The notes under the pieces are model-generated. The model ran no database searches, had not been told where the DNA came from, and saw only the letters and a program-made list of their open reading frames with translations. The position numbers were made by a program, and so were the translations under genes. From an uncultured Nioella sp. (GTDB lineage: Bacteria > Pseudomonadota > Alphaproteobacteria > Rhodobacterales > Rhodobacteraceae), in assembly GCA_947498125.1 (NCBI GenBank), contig CANMJH010000004.1, positions 186,001-250,000 on the forward strand: 64,000 bases of DNA, given 5' to 3'. Position 1 is the stretch's first letter. Each line of letters begins with the position of its first letter. Of the stretch, positions 1 to 8,431 are shown in pieces.

Positions 1-678
1 GACCCCAGTAAACGTGCCGGCTGCCGCGCGCTCCATCGCTTTGCCGCCGCCGACCGATCCGGTGAAGTTGATGAAATCAAAGACATTTTCGGCAATAAGC
101 GCCGAGGTTGTTTCGTGATCGAGGAAAAGGTTGGCGAAAACCTCTTTCGGTACGCCCGCCGAATGGAACGCCTCGGCCATCCGCTCACCGACTAGCAGGG
201 TTTGGGTGGCGTGTTTCAAGGCAACGGTGTTGCCTGCGATCAGCGCCGGGGCGACCGTATTGATCGCTGTCATATATGGGTAATTCCAAGGCGCGACCAC
301 AAAAACGACGCCATGCGGGATGCGCTTAATATAGCGTTTGAACTGGTCATCCTCGCTTATTTCGATATCGGCCAGCGCATCCTCGGCGATCCCAGCCATA
401 TAGCTTGCGCGTTCGTTAAAGCCACCAAATTCACCGCCATAGCGAATGGGGCGGCCCATCATCCGGGCCAGTTCCGGCACGATTTGATCGTTCATCGCCC
501 CAATCGCGGCCACGCCGGCCATGACCAGTTCTACCCTCTCCGCGATGGGCCGGGCAGCCCAAGCCGATTGCGCGGCCTTTAGGCGCGAAATCTGGGCGCG
601 CGCTTCGCTCAGATCCAGTGCCGTGCGCTCGGCAAAAACGGATCCGTCAATCGGGGAAATACATCGCAGTGCCGTCAT
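1..678 (-). CDS. Aldehyde dehydrogenase family protein (partial, C-terminus beyond left edge)
   Basis: The frame is open from the ATG at 678 to base 1 (226 codons), so only the N-terminal half is present. Residues 130-135 read PWNYPY, with the oxyanion Asn of the family at 132. K155 lies in VALKHA, and an FTGS NAD-binding motif is near residue 209. The catalytic Cys would lie outside the window. The start overlaps the stop of the upstream glutamine synthetase-like gene by four bases (ATGA), so the two are probably translationally coupled. Family knowledge: NAD(P)-dependent oxidation of an aldehyde to an acid. In a gamma-glutamylation pathway this step would act on a gamma-glutamyl-aminoaldehyde. 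That role is inferred from context only. Confidence 0.9.
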   Translation of the reverse strand, partial: MTALRCISPIDGSVFAERTALDLSEARAQISRLKAAQSAWAARPIAERVELVMAGVAAIGAMNDQIVPELARMMGRPIRYGGEFGGFNERASYMAGIAEDALADIEISEDDQFKRYIKRIPHGVVFVVAPWNYPYMTAINTVAPALIAGNTVALKHATQTLLVGERMAEAFHSAGVPKEVFANLFLDHETTSALIAENVFDFINFTGSVGGGKAMERAAAGTFTGV

Positions 679-2039
679 GCTTTTTCAAAGCCTCGTGCGA
701 TTTCATAATCGGTGACGATGCGGTCGAACTCCTCGATTTCCCACTCGGCGGCGCGGGCATAGTGGTCGATCACATCGTCTCCCATGGCTTTGCGCAACAT
801 CGATGAATGGATCAGCGCCGCGCGCGCGTCGCGCAACGTGCCGGGGATGTTTTCCGTAAGATCATCTACGTAGGCATCGCCCGAAAACGCGTCCGGCAAC
901 GGCAGGCCCTCTTCGATCCCGGCAAGTCCGGCCGCCAGCATGGCAGCCAAGCCAAGATAAGGGTTCATGTCTGATCCCGGCGTGCGGCACTCAACGCGAA
1001 CCGCCTTGGTGCCATCCCCGCAAAGACGGTAGGCGGCCGTTCGGTTATCCACAGACCAGACCACGCGGGTCGGCGCAAAGGTGCCTTTGGCGAACCGCTT
1101 GTAGCTGTTGATATAGGGGGCCAGGAAATAGGTGCTTTCCGCTGCATATTTCAGCAAACCGGCCATATAGCTGTCCATCAACTCGGATTTACCTAATGGG
1201 CGGTCCTTGTCGAAAAAGGCGTTTGTCCCATCCTTCCAGAGCGATTGATGGATATGGGATGAACTGCCCACTTTATCAGCGGCAAGCTTGGGCAGGAAGG
1301 TCGCGGCAAAGCCCTGAGCATGCGCGATTTCCTTGATCGCATGTTTCGAAAGCGTGTGATGATCCGCGGTCGCAAGCGCATCTGAATATTTGATATTGAG
1401 CTCTTCCTGTCCGGCCTCAGCTTCACCCTTGCTGCCTTCCACAGGCACGCCCATCGCCCGCAAATGATTGCGAATTGGGCGCATGACGGGCTCTTCCTTG
1501 GAGGTCTGGAAGATGTGGTAATCTTCATTGTAATGCGAGATCGGGCGCATATCGCGGAACCCAGCTGCGGCGATTTCATCATGGGTGCCCTGATAAAGGA
1601 AAAATTCCAGTTCAGTGGCCATCACGGGCGAAAAACCCATCGTTTCAGCGCGCGCGATCTGGCGTTTCAATACCTCTCGTGGTGCATGGGGCACGGGTTT
1701 ATGCGTGTGGTGATCCAGAACATTGCAAAGCACCATTGCCGTGCCTTCGAGCCATGGGACGGGTCGCAACGTGGACAGGTCAGGCTGCATCACATAATCG
1801 CCATAGCCGCTTTGCCAGGATGTCGAAGCATACCCATCCGGCGTCGCCATCGTGAGGTCGGTCGCAAGAAGGTAATTGCAGCAATGGGTTTCATCTTCGG
1901 CGATATCCAGAAAGGCCTCGGCATGAAAACGCTTTCCCATCAGCCGGCCCTGCATATCGACCATGCAGACCAAAACTGTATCGATCGCGCCCTCGGCGAT
2001 TTGCGTTTTCAACGCCTCAAAGGTCAAATTCGATGACAT
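675..2039 (-). CDS. Glutamine synthetase family protein, gamma-glutamyl-amine/polyamine synthetase-like (PuuA type)
   Basis: This 454-residue protein has the glutamine synthetase catalytic fold. ATELEFFLY (141-149) and GEAEAGQEELN (205-215) carry metal-binding glutamates, GSSSHIHQSLW (258-268) carries the catalytic His region, and an NR...RVECR stretch is near the C-terminus. The start at 2039 is chosen because GGAAGG lies just upstream; a longer frame to 2093 lacks such a site. The neighbours argue against the housekeeping GlnA: it sits between a TRAP transporter and an aldehyde dehydrogenase, as gamma-glutamylputrescine synthetases do beside their oxidising enzymes. ATP-dependent joining of glutamate to an amine is inferred. 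The amine (putrescine, another polyamine or a monoamine) cannot be read from the sequence. Confidence 0.85.
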   Translation of the reverse strand: MSSNLTFEALKTQIAEGAIDTVLVCMVDMQGRLMGKRFHAEAFLDIAEDETHCCNYLLATDLTMATPDGYASTSWQSGYGDYVMQPDLSTLRPVPWLEGTAMVLCNVLDHHTHKPVPHAPREVLKRQIARAETMGFSPVMATELEFFLYQGTHDEIAAAGFRDMRPISHYNEDYHIFQTSKEEPVMRPIRNHLRAMGVPVEGSKGEAEAGQEELNIKYSDALATADHHTLSKHAIKEIAHAQGFAATFLPKLAADKVGSSSHIHQSLWKDGTNAFFDKDRPLGKSELMDSYMAGLLKYAAESTYFLAPYINSYKRFAKGTFAPTRVVWSVDNRTAAYRLCGDGTKAVRVECRTPGSDMNPYLGLAAMLAAGLAGIEEGLPLPDAFSGDAYVDDLTENIPGTLRDARAALIHSSMLRKAMGDDVIDHYARAAEWEIEEFDRIVTDYEIARGFEKA

Positions 2040-2112
2040 TGCTTCACCTTCCTTGCTGCAATTGGGCAGGGCCCGGCAGATGCCGGGCCCCATCCGTCAT
2101 TGGTAACACGCC

Positions 2113-3147
2113 TTAGCCATAACGGTATGGGCGGCCTGCGCGTTCCATATCGGCGTTGTAACGACGCAGAATCTCGACGACGCGCGCTTTTGTTGGGCTT
2201 TCGGCGGCCACTTCGTCCCAGAAAGCAACGGCGGCCTGTTCGACCTGCGCCCATTCGGCGTCGGGGATCGAAGTCAGTTCCATATCCGTGCCATTGACCC
2301 GCAGGTTGGCCTCACCGCCCCAATACCACCACTGGCGATAGTAATGTGATTGGTCGGTGCAGACGCGGAAGAGGGTCTGCAGATCTTCTGGGAGCTCGTT
2401 CCAGCGATCCATATTGGCAAAGAACGACCCGGCCCAAGCGCCTGAGATGTTATTGGTCAGGAAATAGTTGGTCACGTTGGACCAGCCGACCGTGTAATCC
2501 TCGGTAATGCCAGACCAGGCGATCCCGTCAAGCTCGCCTGTTTGCACCGCAACCTCGATATCTTCCCAAGGCAGGGTTACAGGCACTACGCCAAACTGTT
2601 CAAGGAAACGGCCCGCAGTGGGGAAGGTGAAGATCCGCTTGCCTTGCAGATCGGCAAGGCTACGAATGGGGTCAACCGTGGCGAAATGGCAAGGATCCCA
2701 AGCGCCAGCCGAGATGTGCTTGACGCCAACGGCCGAATATTCTTCGTCCCAAATCTCGTTCAGCCCGTATTGATTGAACAGAACCGGTACATCGAGCGAA
2801 TAGCGCGATGCGAAAGGGAAGTAGCCGCCAAATACGGTCACATCGGTGGGCGAGGCCATCGAGTCATCATCCGATTGCACGGCGTCGATTGTGCCACGCT
2901 GCATAGCGCGGAACAGCTCGGATGTCGGTACTAGCTGATCGGCATAGAAAAGCTCGATCTGCATCCGGTCACCGGCGATCTGGTTGAACATGCGGATCGC
3001 GGGGTCAATCACATGTTCAGCAAGCGCAGGGCCGGCATAGGTCTGCATCCGCCATGTGATTGTGCTTTGCGCGATGGCAGGTGTTGCCAACGGCACTGCT
3101 GCAGCGCCAACCGCTGCGGTTTGTAAAAACTTACGTCTGGTCGTCAT
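2113..3147 (-). CDS. TRAP transporter substrate-binding protein (DctP family)
   Basis: This 344-residue protein begins with a twin-arginine signal (TTRRKFLQTA, then an Ala-rich core and an APAIAQ cleavage region), so it is probably exported folded by Tat. The body has the DctP/YiaO-type layout, including a LQGKRIFTFPTAGRFLEQFG region and an aromatic-rich C-terminal half. A strong site (AGGAGG) precedes the ATG at 3147. It lies 57 bases downstream of the large permease gene. It captures the substrate in the periplasm for the DctQM permease. The substrate is unknown; context suggests an amine or amide compound. Confidence 0.9.
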   Translation of the reverse strand: MTTRRKFLQTAAVGAAAVPLATPAIAQSTITWRMQTYAGPALAEHVIDPAIRMFNQIAGDRMQIELFYADQLVPTSELFRAMQRGTIDAVQSDDDSMASPTDVTVFGGYFPFASRYSLDVPVLFNQYGLNEIWDEEYSAVGVKHISAGAWDPCHFATVDPIRSLADLQGKRIFTFPTAGRFLEQFGVVPVTLPWEDIEVAVQTGELDGIAWSGITEDYTVGWSNVTNYFLTNNISGAWAGSFFANMDRWNELPEDLQTLFRVCTDQSHYYRQWWYWGGEANLRVNGTDMELTSIPDAEWAQVEQAAVAFWDEVAAESPTKARVVEILRRYNADMERAGRPYRYG

Positions 3148-3204
3148 TTCCTAATCCTCCTGATGAGTTTCGAGAGTTGCCTGGTTCGCCAGGTCTTTTT
3201 TGGG

Positions 3205-4524
3205 TTAATTTCCATAGACATAGCCCGGGAGCCACAATGCGATTTCGGGGAAGGTTAAAAGCAGGGCCAAAGCCAAAACCATGACACCGACAAATGGGAT
3301 GATCGAGACATAGATGTCGCGCAGAGTAATCTCGGGTGGCGCCATCGCGCGCATCAAGAAAAGGTTATAGCCAAAGGGCGGCGTCATATAGGCGATCTGT
3401 GTCGTGATCGTGTAAAGCACGCCGTACCAGATCAAATCAAAGCCAAGATGACCAACCAGCGGCACATAAAGCGGCGCCACGATCACCAGCATCGCCGTGT
3501 CGTCCAGAAACGTGCCCATCAAGATAAAGCTCAGCTGCATCAGGATAAGGATCGTGAAGGGCGAGAGGCCAAGCTGCGCGGTAAAGAGGTCATCGATGGC
3601 ATCGACCGCACCAAGCCCGTCAAATACTGCGCCAAATCCCAATGCGGCCAGAATGATCCACATGAACATGCAGGAAATGCCAAGCGTCTGGCGCACCGAG
3701 GTCTCGAAAACCGTCCATGTCAGGCGCCGTTTCAGGATCGCGGCAGCAAGCGCAGTAAGCGCGCCGATGGCCGAGCTTTCAACCAGCGACGTCCACCCAT
3801 TCACAAAGGGCACCATCATTGCTGCGAAAATTAAAAGCGGCAGCAGCCCTGCCAGCAGCAGCCGATATTTCTCGGCGCGCGGCACATCAGAGGCATCGGG
3901 TAACGCCGGGCCAAGCTCAGGCTGTATCCGACATCTAAGCCAAATGTAGAGAACAAACATCGCAGCCATCATCAAGCCCGGCAGCACCCCGGCAAGCCAA
4001 AGCTGCCCGACAGGCTGGCGCGCGATCATTGCGTAAAGCACTAAAACAACCGATGGCGGAACCAAAATCCCTAGTGAGGACCCGGCTTGCACAACACCTG
4101 TCACCATGCGCTTGTCATAGCCTCGCCGCAAAAGCTCGGGCAGTGCGATTGTGGCGCCAATGGCCATGCCGGCAACGGACAGGCCATTCATCGCCGAGAT
4201 CAGAACCATTAATCCAATTGTCCCAATTGCCAAACCGCCATTAATTGACCCGAACCAGACATGGAACATCCGGTAAAGGTCATCGGCCAAACGGCTTTCA
4301 CTAAGAACGTAGCCCATGAAGATAAACATCGGCAGCGTCAGCATCGGGTACCAGCTCATCAGCTTCATCGTTGCGGCAAAGGGAATTTCCTGCCCGCCTG
4401 TCCCCCAAAGCGCCATCGCGGCAATGGCCGAAATTGCGCCAATTGCGCCAAATACACGCTGACCGGTAAACAGCATCAGCATCATCGAGGCGAACATGAA
4501 GAGCGCGATATATTCCTGGCTCAT
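3205..4524 (-). CDS. TRAP transporter large permease subunit (DctM family)
   Basis: The 439-residue product is strongly hydrophobic, with about twelve membrane segments. It shows TRAP large-subunit features: the PMFIFMGYVLSES region, SVAGMAIGATIALPELLRRGYD, and GILVPPSVVLVLYAMIARQPVG. Length matches the family (about 425-440). Its start overlaps the DctQ stop by four bases. It forms the sodium-coupled translocation channel with DctQ in the inner membrane. Confidence 0.93.
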   Translation of the reverse strand: MSQEYIALFMFASMMLMLFTGQRVFGAIGAISAIAAMALWGTGGQEIPFAATMKLMSWYPMLTLPMFIFMGYVLSESRLADDLYRMFHVWFGSINGGLAIGTIGLMVLISAMNGLSVAGMAIGATIALPELLRRGYDKRMVTGVVQAGSSLGILVPPSVVLVLYAMIARQPVGQLWLAGVLPGLMMAAMFVLYIWLRCRIQPELGPALPDASDVPRAEKYRLLLAGLLPLLIFAAMMVPFVNGWTSLVESSAIGALTALAAAILKRRLTWTVFETSVRQTLGISCMFMWIILAALGFGAVFDGLGAVDAIDDLFTAQLGLSPFTILILMQLSFILMGTFLDDTAMLVIVAPLYVPLVGHLGFDLIWYGVLYTITTQIAYMTPPFGYNLFLMRAMAPPEITLRDIYVSIIPFVGVMVLALALLLTFPEIALWLPGYVYGN

Positions 4525-5096
4525 TGGCCCGCCTCCACCCAGTCTTGGCCGCGAAGGCGCGCGATGTCCTTGAAGAGCTCGGCCATGGATTGAAGCAACA
4601 TTAGCGTGAACCCGACCACCATGATGGTTTTAACAGGCCATAGGTAGGGTCGCCACGCCGTTGGGGATCGCTCAAGGCGCCCGATCTCTTCTGCCCCGGT
4701 GACAAGCCCGGCAAAGAAGGGCAATGGATCAAGCCCCCAATACCCAAGCGAATAGGACAATGATCCAAGCGCCCCGTAGAGCAGGACCCCCAAATAGAAC
4801 ATCAAAAACAACACGGTTACCGCATCAATGGCTGCCTTCCGGCGCACTGACCAATTTCCGTAGAAAAGGTCCATTCGCACGTGGCTGCCCATCTGGATCG
4901 CATAAGGCCCGCCGATAACGTAATAGGCCACCATCGTAAATTGCGCCATTTCAAGCGTCCAAAGTGTCGGCGTGAAAAAAGTCTTAGAGATTGAGGACCA
5001 AAGCAAAATACCCATCATCACAAAGAGACCCCACATCGCGACGCGGCCAATCCGTCGGTTCATACCGTCTACAAAACGCACGAACGCCTGGATCAT
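4521..5096 (-). CDS. TRAP transporter small permease subunit (DctQ family)
   Basis: The 191-residue product has four predicted membrane helices and the position typical of DctQ, directly before DctM. The start (5096) and stop (4521) each overlap the neighbouring genes by four bases (ATGA type), giving a tightly coupled amidohydrolase-DctQ-DctM string. The sequence MAQFTMVAYYVIGGPYAIQ near residues 50-70 resembles the family's membrane segments. It is slightly longer than many DctQ proteins (160-190). Confidence 0.9.
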   Translation of the reverse strand: MIQAFVRFVDGMNRRIGRVAMWGLFVMMGILLWSSISKTFFTPTLWTLEMAQFTMVAYYVIGGPYAIQMGSHVRMDLFYGNWSVRRKAAIDAVTVLFLMFYLGVLLYGALGSLSYSLGYWGLDPLPFFAGLVTGAEEIGRLERSPTAWRPYLWPVKTIMVVGFTLMLLQSMAELFKDIARLRGQDWVEAGQ

Positions 5097-5860
5097 GACA
5101 GCACCTGCGCGCGGGCTCTGCGAAGAATGCCTGCAAGGTGACGTGCCATTGCGGTCGCTTGGTCGGGCGTATCAACAAGATCGTTTCTGACTTCGATCAT
5201 CACATTCAACAATCCGCGATCATCACCATGTTTGCGTAACGTGTAAGTCACACCATCCGTTGCAGAATAGGGCTCATTCAATGCCGACATATGACGTAGG
5301 GCTTGCAGTTCCTGCGCTTGCGCGGCCAGCGCCATACGATCGTCGCCATGGACAAGATACCCGATCTCAAGCTCACGGTGCCTGCCCTCAAAAACAGGCG
5401 TGAAACTGTGGATCGTCGCCAAAACCGTATCGGGACGCGCCTGTGAGAGAACACGCGCCACCTGTGTGTGAAAAGGCGTGTGAACCAGATCATATCGGGC
5501 CTGCCGCTCGGTGTCGCTCAGATCAGCATTTCCGGGCACATCAAAGGCTTCGCTTCGTATGGGAATGCAATCCGTCGCCTCAAATGGTCGATTGCAATCA
5601 TAAACAAGCCGCGAGATTGCTCCCAAAACCAATGGAGCCTGCATCTGATCAGCCAGCGCAATGGCAAGATCACGCGCTCCAATATCCCAAGCGACATGCG
5701 AAAACCGGGCTGCAGAGCTTAGTCCTAGATCGTCAAGGCAATTGGGGATATGAGCCGAAGCATGTTCACAGACCAAGACAAAATCCATGGGTCGGTCCGC
5801 GCCGTGAAGCTCAGCGGCCGGATCAGTCCACGATGTGATTTCTTGCGCGATATGTTCCAT
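5093..5860 (-). CDS. N-formylglutamate amidohydrolase family protein
   Basis: This is the first gene of the minus-strand operon. The ATG at 5860 (MEHIAQEIT) gives 255 residues. A longer frame to 5935 would run across the operator region, so the shorter start is preferred. VCEHASAHIP near the N-terminus, HVAWDIGA, and the FTPVFEGRHRELEIG stretch fit the N-formylglutamate amidohydrolase (HutG/FGase) family, zinc-type hydrolases that release formate from N-formyl-amino acids. Its fusion to a TRAP-gamma-glutamylation operon is unusual. It could deacylate an imported or gamma-glutamyl intermediate; that is inference. Confidence 0.85.
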   Translation of the reverse strand: MEHIAQEITSWTDPAAELHGADRPMDFVLVCEHASAHIPNCLDDLGLSSAARFSHVAWDIGARDLAIALADQMQAPLVLGAISRLVYDCNRPFEATDCIPIRSEAFDVPGNADLSDTERQARYDLVHTPFHTQVARVLSQARPDTVLATIHSFTPVFEGRHRELEIGYLVHGDDRMALAAQAQELQALRHMSALNEPYSATDGVTYTLRKHGDDRGLLNVMIEVRNDLVDTPDQATAMARHLAGILRRARAQVLS

Positions 5861-5863
5861 TTG

Positions 5864-5879
5864 TGTAATGATCACTACA
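5864..5879. promoter_or_regulatory. Operator candidate 1, TGTA-N8-TACA, between the TRAP operon and rpiR-type gene
   Basis: TGTAATGATCACTACA is a 16-base inverted repeat with a single mismatched pair. It sits immediately before the start codon of the N-formylglutamate amidohydrolase gene, where a bound repressor would block transcription or the start region. The TGTA...TACA shape matches what is known for RpiR-family operators such as HexR. Assignment to the divergent RpiR regulator is inference. Confidence 0.65.
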
Positions 5880-5907
5880 TGATGACAGATCGTGTCAAGA
5901 AAATTTC

Positions 5908-5923
5908 TGTAAAAAACACTACA
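5908..5923. promoter_or_regulatory. Operator candidate 2, TGTA-N8-TACA
   Basis: TGTAAAAAACACTACA shares outer half-sites TGTA and TACA, and the inner CAC, with the first site. It lies 44 bases (about four helical turns) from that site and just ahead of the ribosome-binding site of the RpiR-family gene at 5936, so autoregulation is plausible. The inner eight bases are not palindromic. Confidence 0.55.
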
Positions 5924-5935
5924 GGAAGATAACAA

Positions 5936-6817
5936 ATGACTGAAAATGCGTCAGAATTGAATGAGCGCGCCTTAATCCGGGACCTGATCAAGGAACGTCA
6001 CCAGGATTTGACGGCGGCAGAGCGGCGTCTGACCTCCATTTTGCTCGACGATTCTCTCGTGGCTGGGCTGCAATCCATCACCAAGCTTGCGGAAGATGCA
6101 GAAGTGTCGACCCCCACCGTCATCCGGCTTGCCCGCAAGCTCGGCTTTGGCGGCTTCCCCGATTTCCAAAATGCAATCCGTGAGGAGATTGCCGCGCGGA
6201 TGAAAGAGCCCTTGGCCAAGCTCGATGCGCCCTCCGCCGCAGACCGAAATGACCACATTATCAGCCGCTTCGCCGGGGCGATATCTCGCAATATCAACGC
6301 CACGATTGACCGGCTGGACCCTGATGAGTTCGACAGGGTCGTCGAGCTTCTGTCGGATCTCGACCGCAATCTCTATGTCCTTGGCGGGCGGATCACGCGG
6401 TCAAACGCGCATTATTTCTTCAATCATCTGCAGATCATCCGCCCCGGCGTTTCGCTGCTCGATTCCTCGCCGAGCGTCTGGCCGCAGGCCCTTTTGGATA
6501 TGGGCCCCCGCTCAACCTTGATTGTTTTTGACATACGCCGGTATGAAAAAGAACTTGAACGCTTGGCCAGCTTAGTCGTGGCACAGGGCGGCAAAGTTGT
6601 GCTTTTCACCGATCAATGGGGATCCCCAATCGAGAAATATGCGTCTCATTGCTTCCGCTGCATGGTCGAGGTGCCGTCGAGCTGGGATTCGACGCTGGCC
6701 ATTAACTTCCTGCTGGAGGCTTTTGTGGCTGCAATTCAAAGTGTGGATTCCAGCGCCGAAAGGATAAAGGCACTGGAAGACATGATCGGCGTCTCCAAGA
6801 TATTCCGTGGAGGATAA
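5936..6817 (+). CDS. MurR/RpiR family transcriptional regulator
   Basis: The 293-residue protein has an N-terminal RpiR-type helix-turn-helix (LAEDAEVSTPTVIRLARKLG, about residues 45-65, followed by FGGFPDFQNAIREEI). It also has a C-terminal SIS sugar-phosphate-type binding domain from about residue 120 (NLYVLGGRITRSNAHYF). An AGGAAG site precedes the ATG. It is transcribed away from the TRAP operon and is the obvious candidate for its regulator, using the TGTA-N8-TACA pair in the spacer. The ligand is unknown. Confidence 0.92.
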   Translation: MTENASELNERALIRDLIKERHQDLTAAERRLTSILLDDSLVAGLQSITKLAEDAEVSTPTVIRLARKLGFGGFPDFQNAIREEIAARMKEPLAKLDAPSAADRNDHIISRFAGAISRNINATIDRLDPDEFDRVVELLSDLDRNLYVLGGRITRSNAHYFFNHLQIIRPGVSLLDSSPSVWPQALLDMGPRSTLIVFDIRRYEKELERLASLVVAQGGKVVLFTDQWGSPIEKYASHCFRCMVEVPSSWDSTLAINFLLEAFVAAIQSVDSSAERIKALEDMIGVSKIFRGG

Positions 6818-8107
6818 GAGACCTTTGCGCCGCGTAAGTTTGTGGTTGTATCGGCCGGTTTGACGCCGCGAACCGCGAAAATCAGGTGTTTTTTCGTACG
6901 CCTCAGTCTCGGGTCCGGGGGAATTGGTTTCCGAGTGATTGCGTGCATCAGGGTTTCAAAACACTAAAATGTCAAATTGAGCGACCCTTGAGAGCAGCAC
7001 GATGAGCCGCTGGGTCTATTGGCATATTTCTTCCGAACACACATATCAAACCCCGCTAAGGCTATTGGCGTGTATTGGGCGGTGGAATAGTTGCCAGTCA
7101 CTATACCTACGATTGCCATCTGCTCATGCCGGATAGGGTCTGCCAACTCCAATTTAGTTCAGCGAATAGCATTCGTGCAGGGCAAAATCCCTTTGCAAAG
7201 TTACTGCAAAAATCTGACCGGCATGGGTAAAAAACCGAAACGTTGGCGGTCGATGCAATACCCCGCAAGTGACACGGCGCTCTCTCTGGACGGCCGCATT
7301 TATTTGTCTCGAGGTTTGATCGAAAGTTAACATTTCAAAGACCGCTTTCCGTCCCACGCAGAGGCGGATTCGCAAATGCAGCGAATGACCGTTTCCCGCC
7401 CTCAGTGGAAGAGCGGAGTTTGTTTTCATCGCAGGTACAACGCCCTTTTCGTTAAAATAAAAAGAACAGAAAAATCGTTTGCGTATGGGTGGATTAGGGA
7501 ATTTCGATGTCGGTATTTTCGCCCCCGCCCGCCGTTCGGAAAGGGGGGCGGGTTGTTTGCCAAGTGCGGGCCAAACTGCGCCAGTTCGCAATGTTTCTGG
7601 GGCGGGCCTAAGTCGAAACGCCAGAACTTCTTTGTTTCAAGATCAAGAGGTGGCTGAAACGCGTCGCCATATCTGATGCGGCTTAAGGCCAGGGGCTTCG
7701 GTTGACCGGAGACCCAAACGCGTTTTCGATAACTTGCCATCGAATGGAACCGACGCCTCTAAGGTAACGACGACTTATCGATGAAGATATTCAATTGTCT
7801 CGGGTCGATTTGCCTTGATTGCCTTCAGACATTCGATGCACCCACTGAGATCCTCGGTAGGATTGGGTGGAGCTGCGTCGGCAGCTCGGTCAAGCGCGCG
7901 GATATGATCAAACGGCTTTGCAAACATTTTTTCGATCTTGGCCATCTTCATTACTGTCGTGTGTGGCCTCGGAATCGGGTAGGCCAATGAAGGAAGAAAA
8001 CCACGAGGATAGACGACGCTAGTCATGCAGATGGTAGAAAAAGTGGTGGGTACGTCCTGATCTCAATCAGGTTAAACCAGCAATCCCGATATCTTGTCAG
8101 GATTGAG
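6818..8107. other. Gene-poor region between rpiR-type gene and tRNA-Glu
   Basis: No convincing gene was found in these 1.3 kb. Short frames on both strands lack ribosome-binding sites and family motifs. The least poor is a 59-codon frame on the minus strand (7775-7954, ending ...IKANRPETIEYLHR), which has protein-like composition but no start signal. The stretch holds a short repeat at 7378-7395 that recurs near 61.4 kb. It lies directly downstream of the 3' end of tRNA-Glu, a common integration spot, so it may be the residue of decayed accessory DNA. Confidence 0.6.
7378..7395 (+). repeat. Short dispersed intergenic repeat, copy A
   Basis: GCAGCGAATGACCGTTTC occurs here and again, identically, at 61428-61445. 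Both copies are in noncoding DNA, and both follow a CGAAAGTT sequence about 40-60 bases upstream, so the shared unit may be longer but degenerate. Confidence 0.6.
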
Positions 8108-8182
8108 TGGTAGCCCGTAGGGGAATCGAACCCCTCTTTCCAGGTTGAAAACCTGGCGTCCTAACCGATAGACGAACGGGCC
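8108..8182 (-). tRNA. tRNA-Glu (anticodon TTC)
   Basis: Read on the minus strand, the 75-base gene starts GGCCCGTTCGTCTA and ends CGGGCTACCA with CCA encoded. The anticodon stem CCAGG/CCTGG encloses the loop TTTTCAA with TTC at positions 34-36. The T-arm GAGGGGTTCGATTCCCCT is canonical. The first acceptor pair is G-T. Confidence 0.97.
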
Positions 8183-8431
8183 ACTCTTGGCGTGAGGCGG
8201 GTTCTAGGAAAAGCCGGGGTGGGGCGCAAGAGGAAAATAGCACCGGCCAAAAGATTTTTTCGAAAGAGATGGCAGGATTTTTTTGACGGGAAAGCCCAAT
8301 TGGCAGAACCACGGCAAATCAAGGCATAACGGCGCTTTTTAGCCTCATCGCGGGCCACTGGTGACCCATGTTGCGCTGTTCTGTCTTCGGTCCATCTTTG
8401 CGGCTCACACCTCGAAATTTCGGAGGGAGGC

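Noticed and set aside
6914-6935. Possible attachment-site copy of the tRNA-Glu 3' end
   Set aside because: Only a few bases (GGGGGAATTGG) resemble the tRNA sequence; the match is too short to call an att site.
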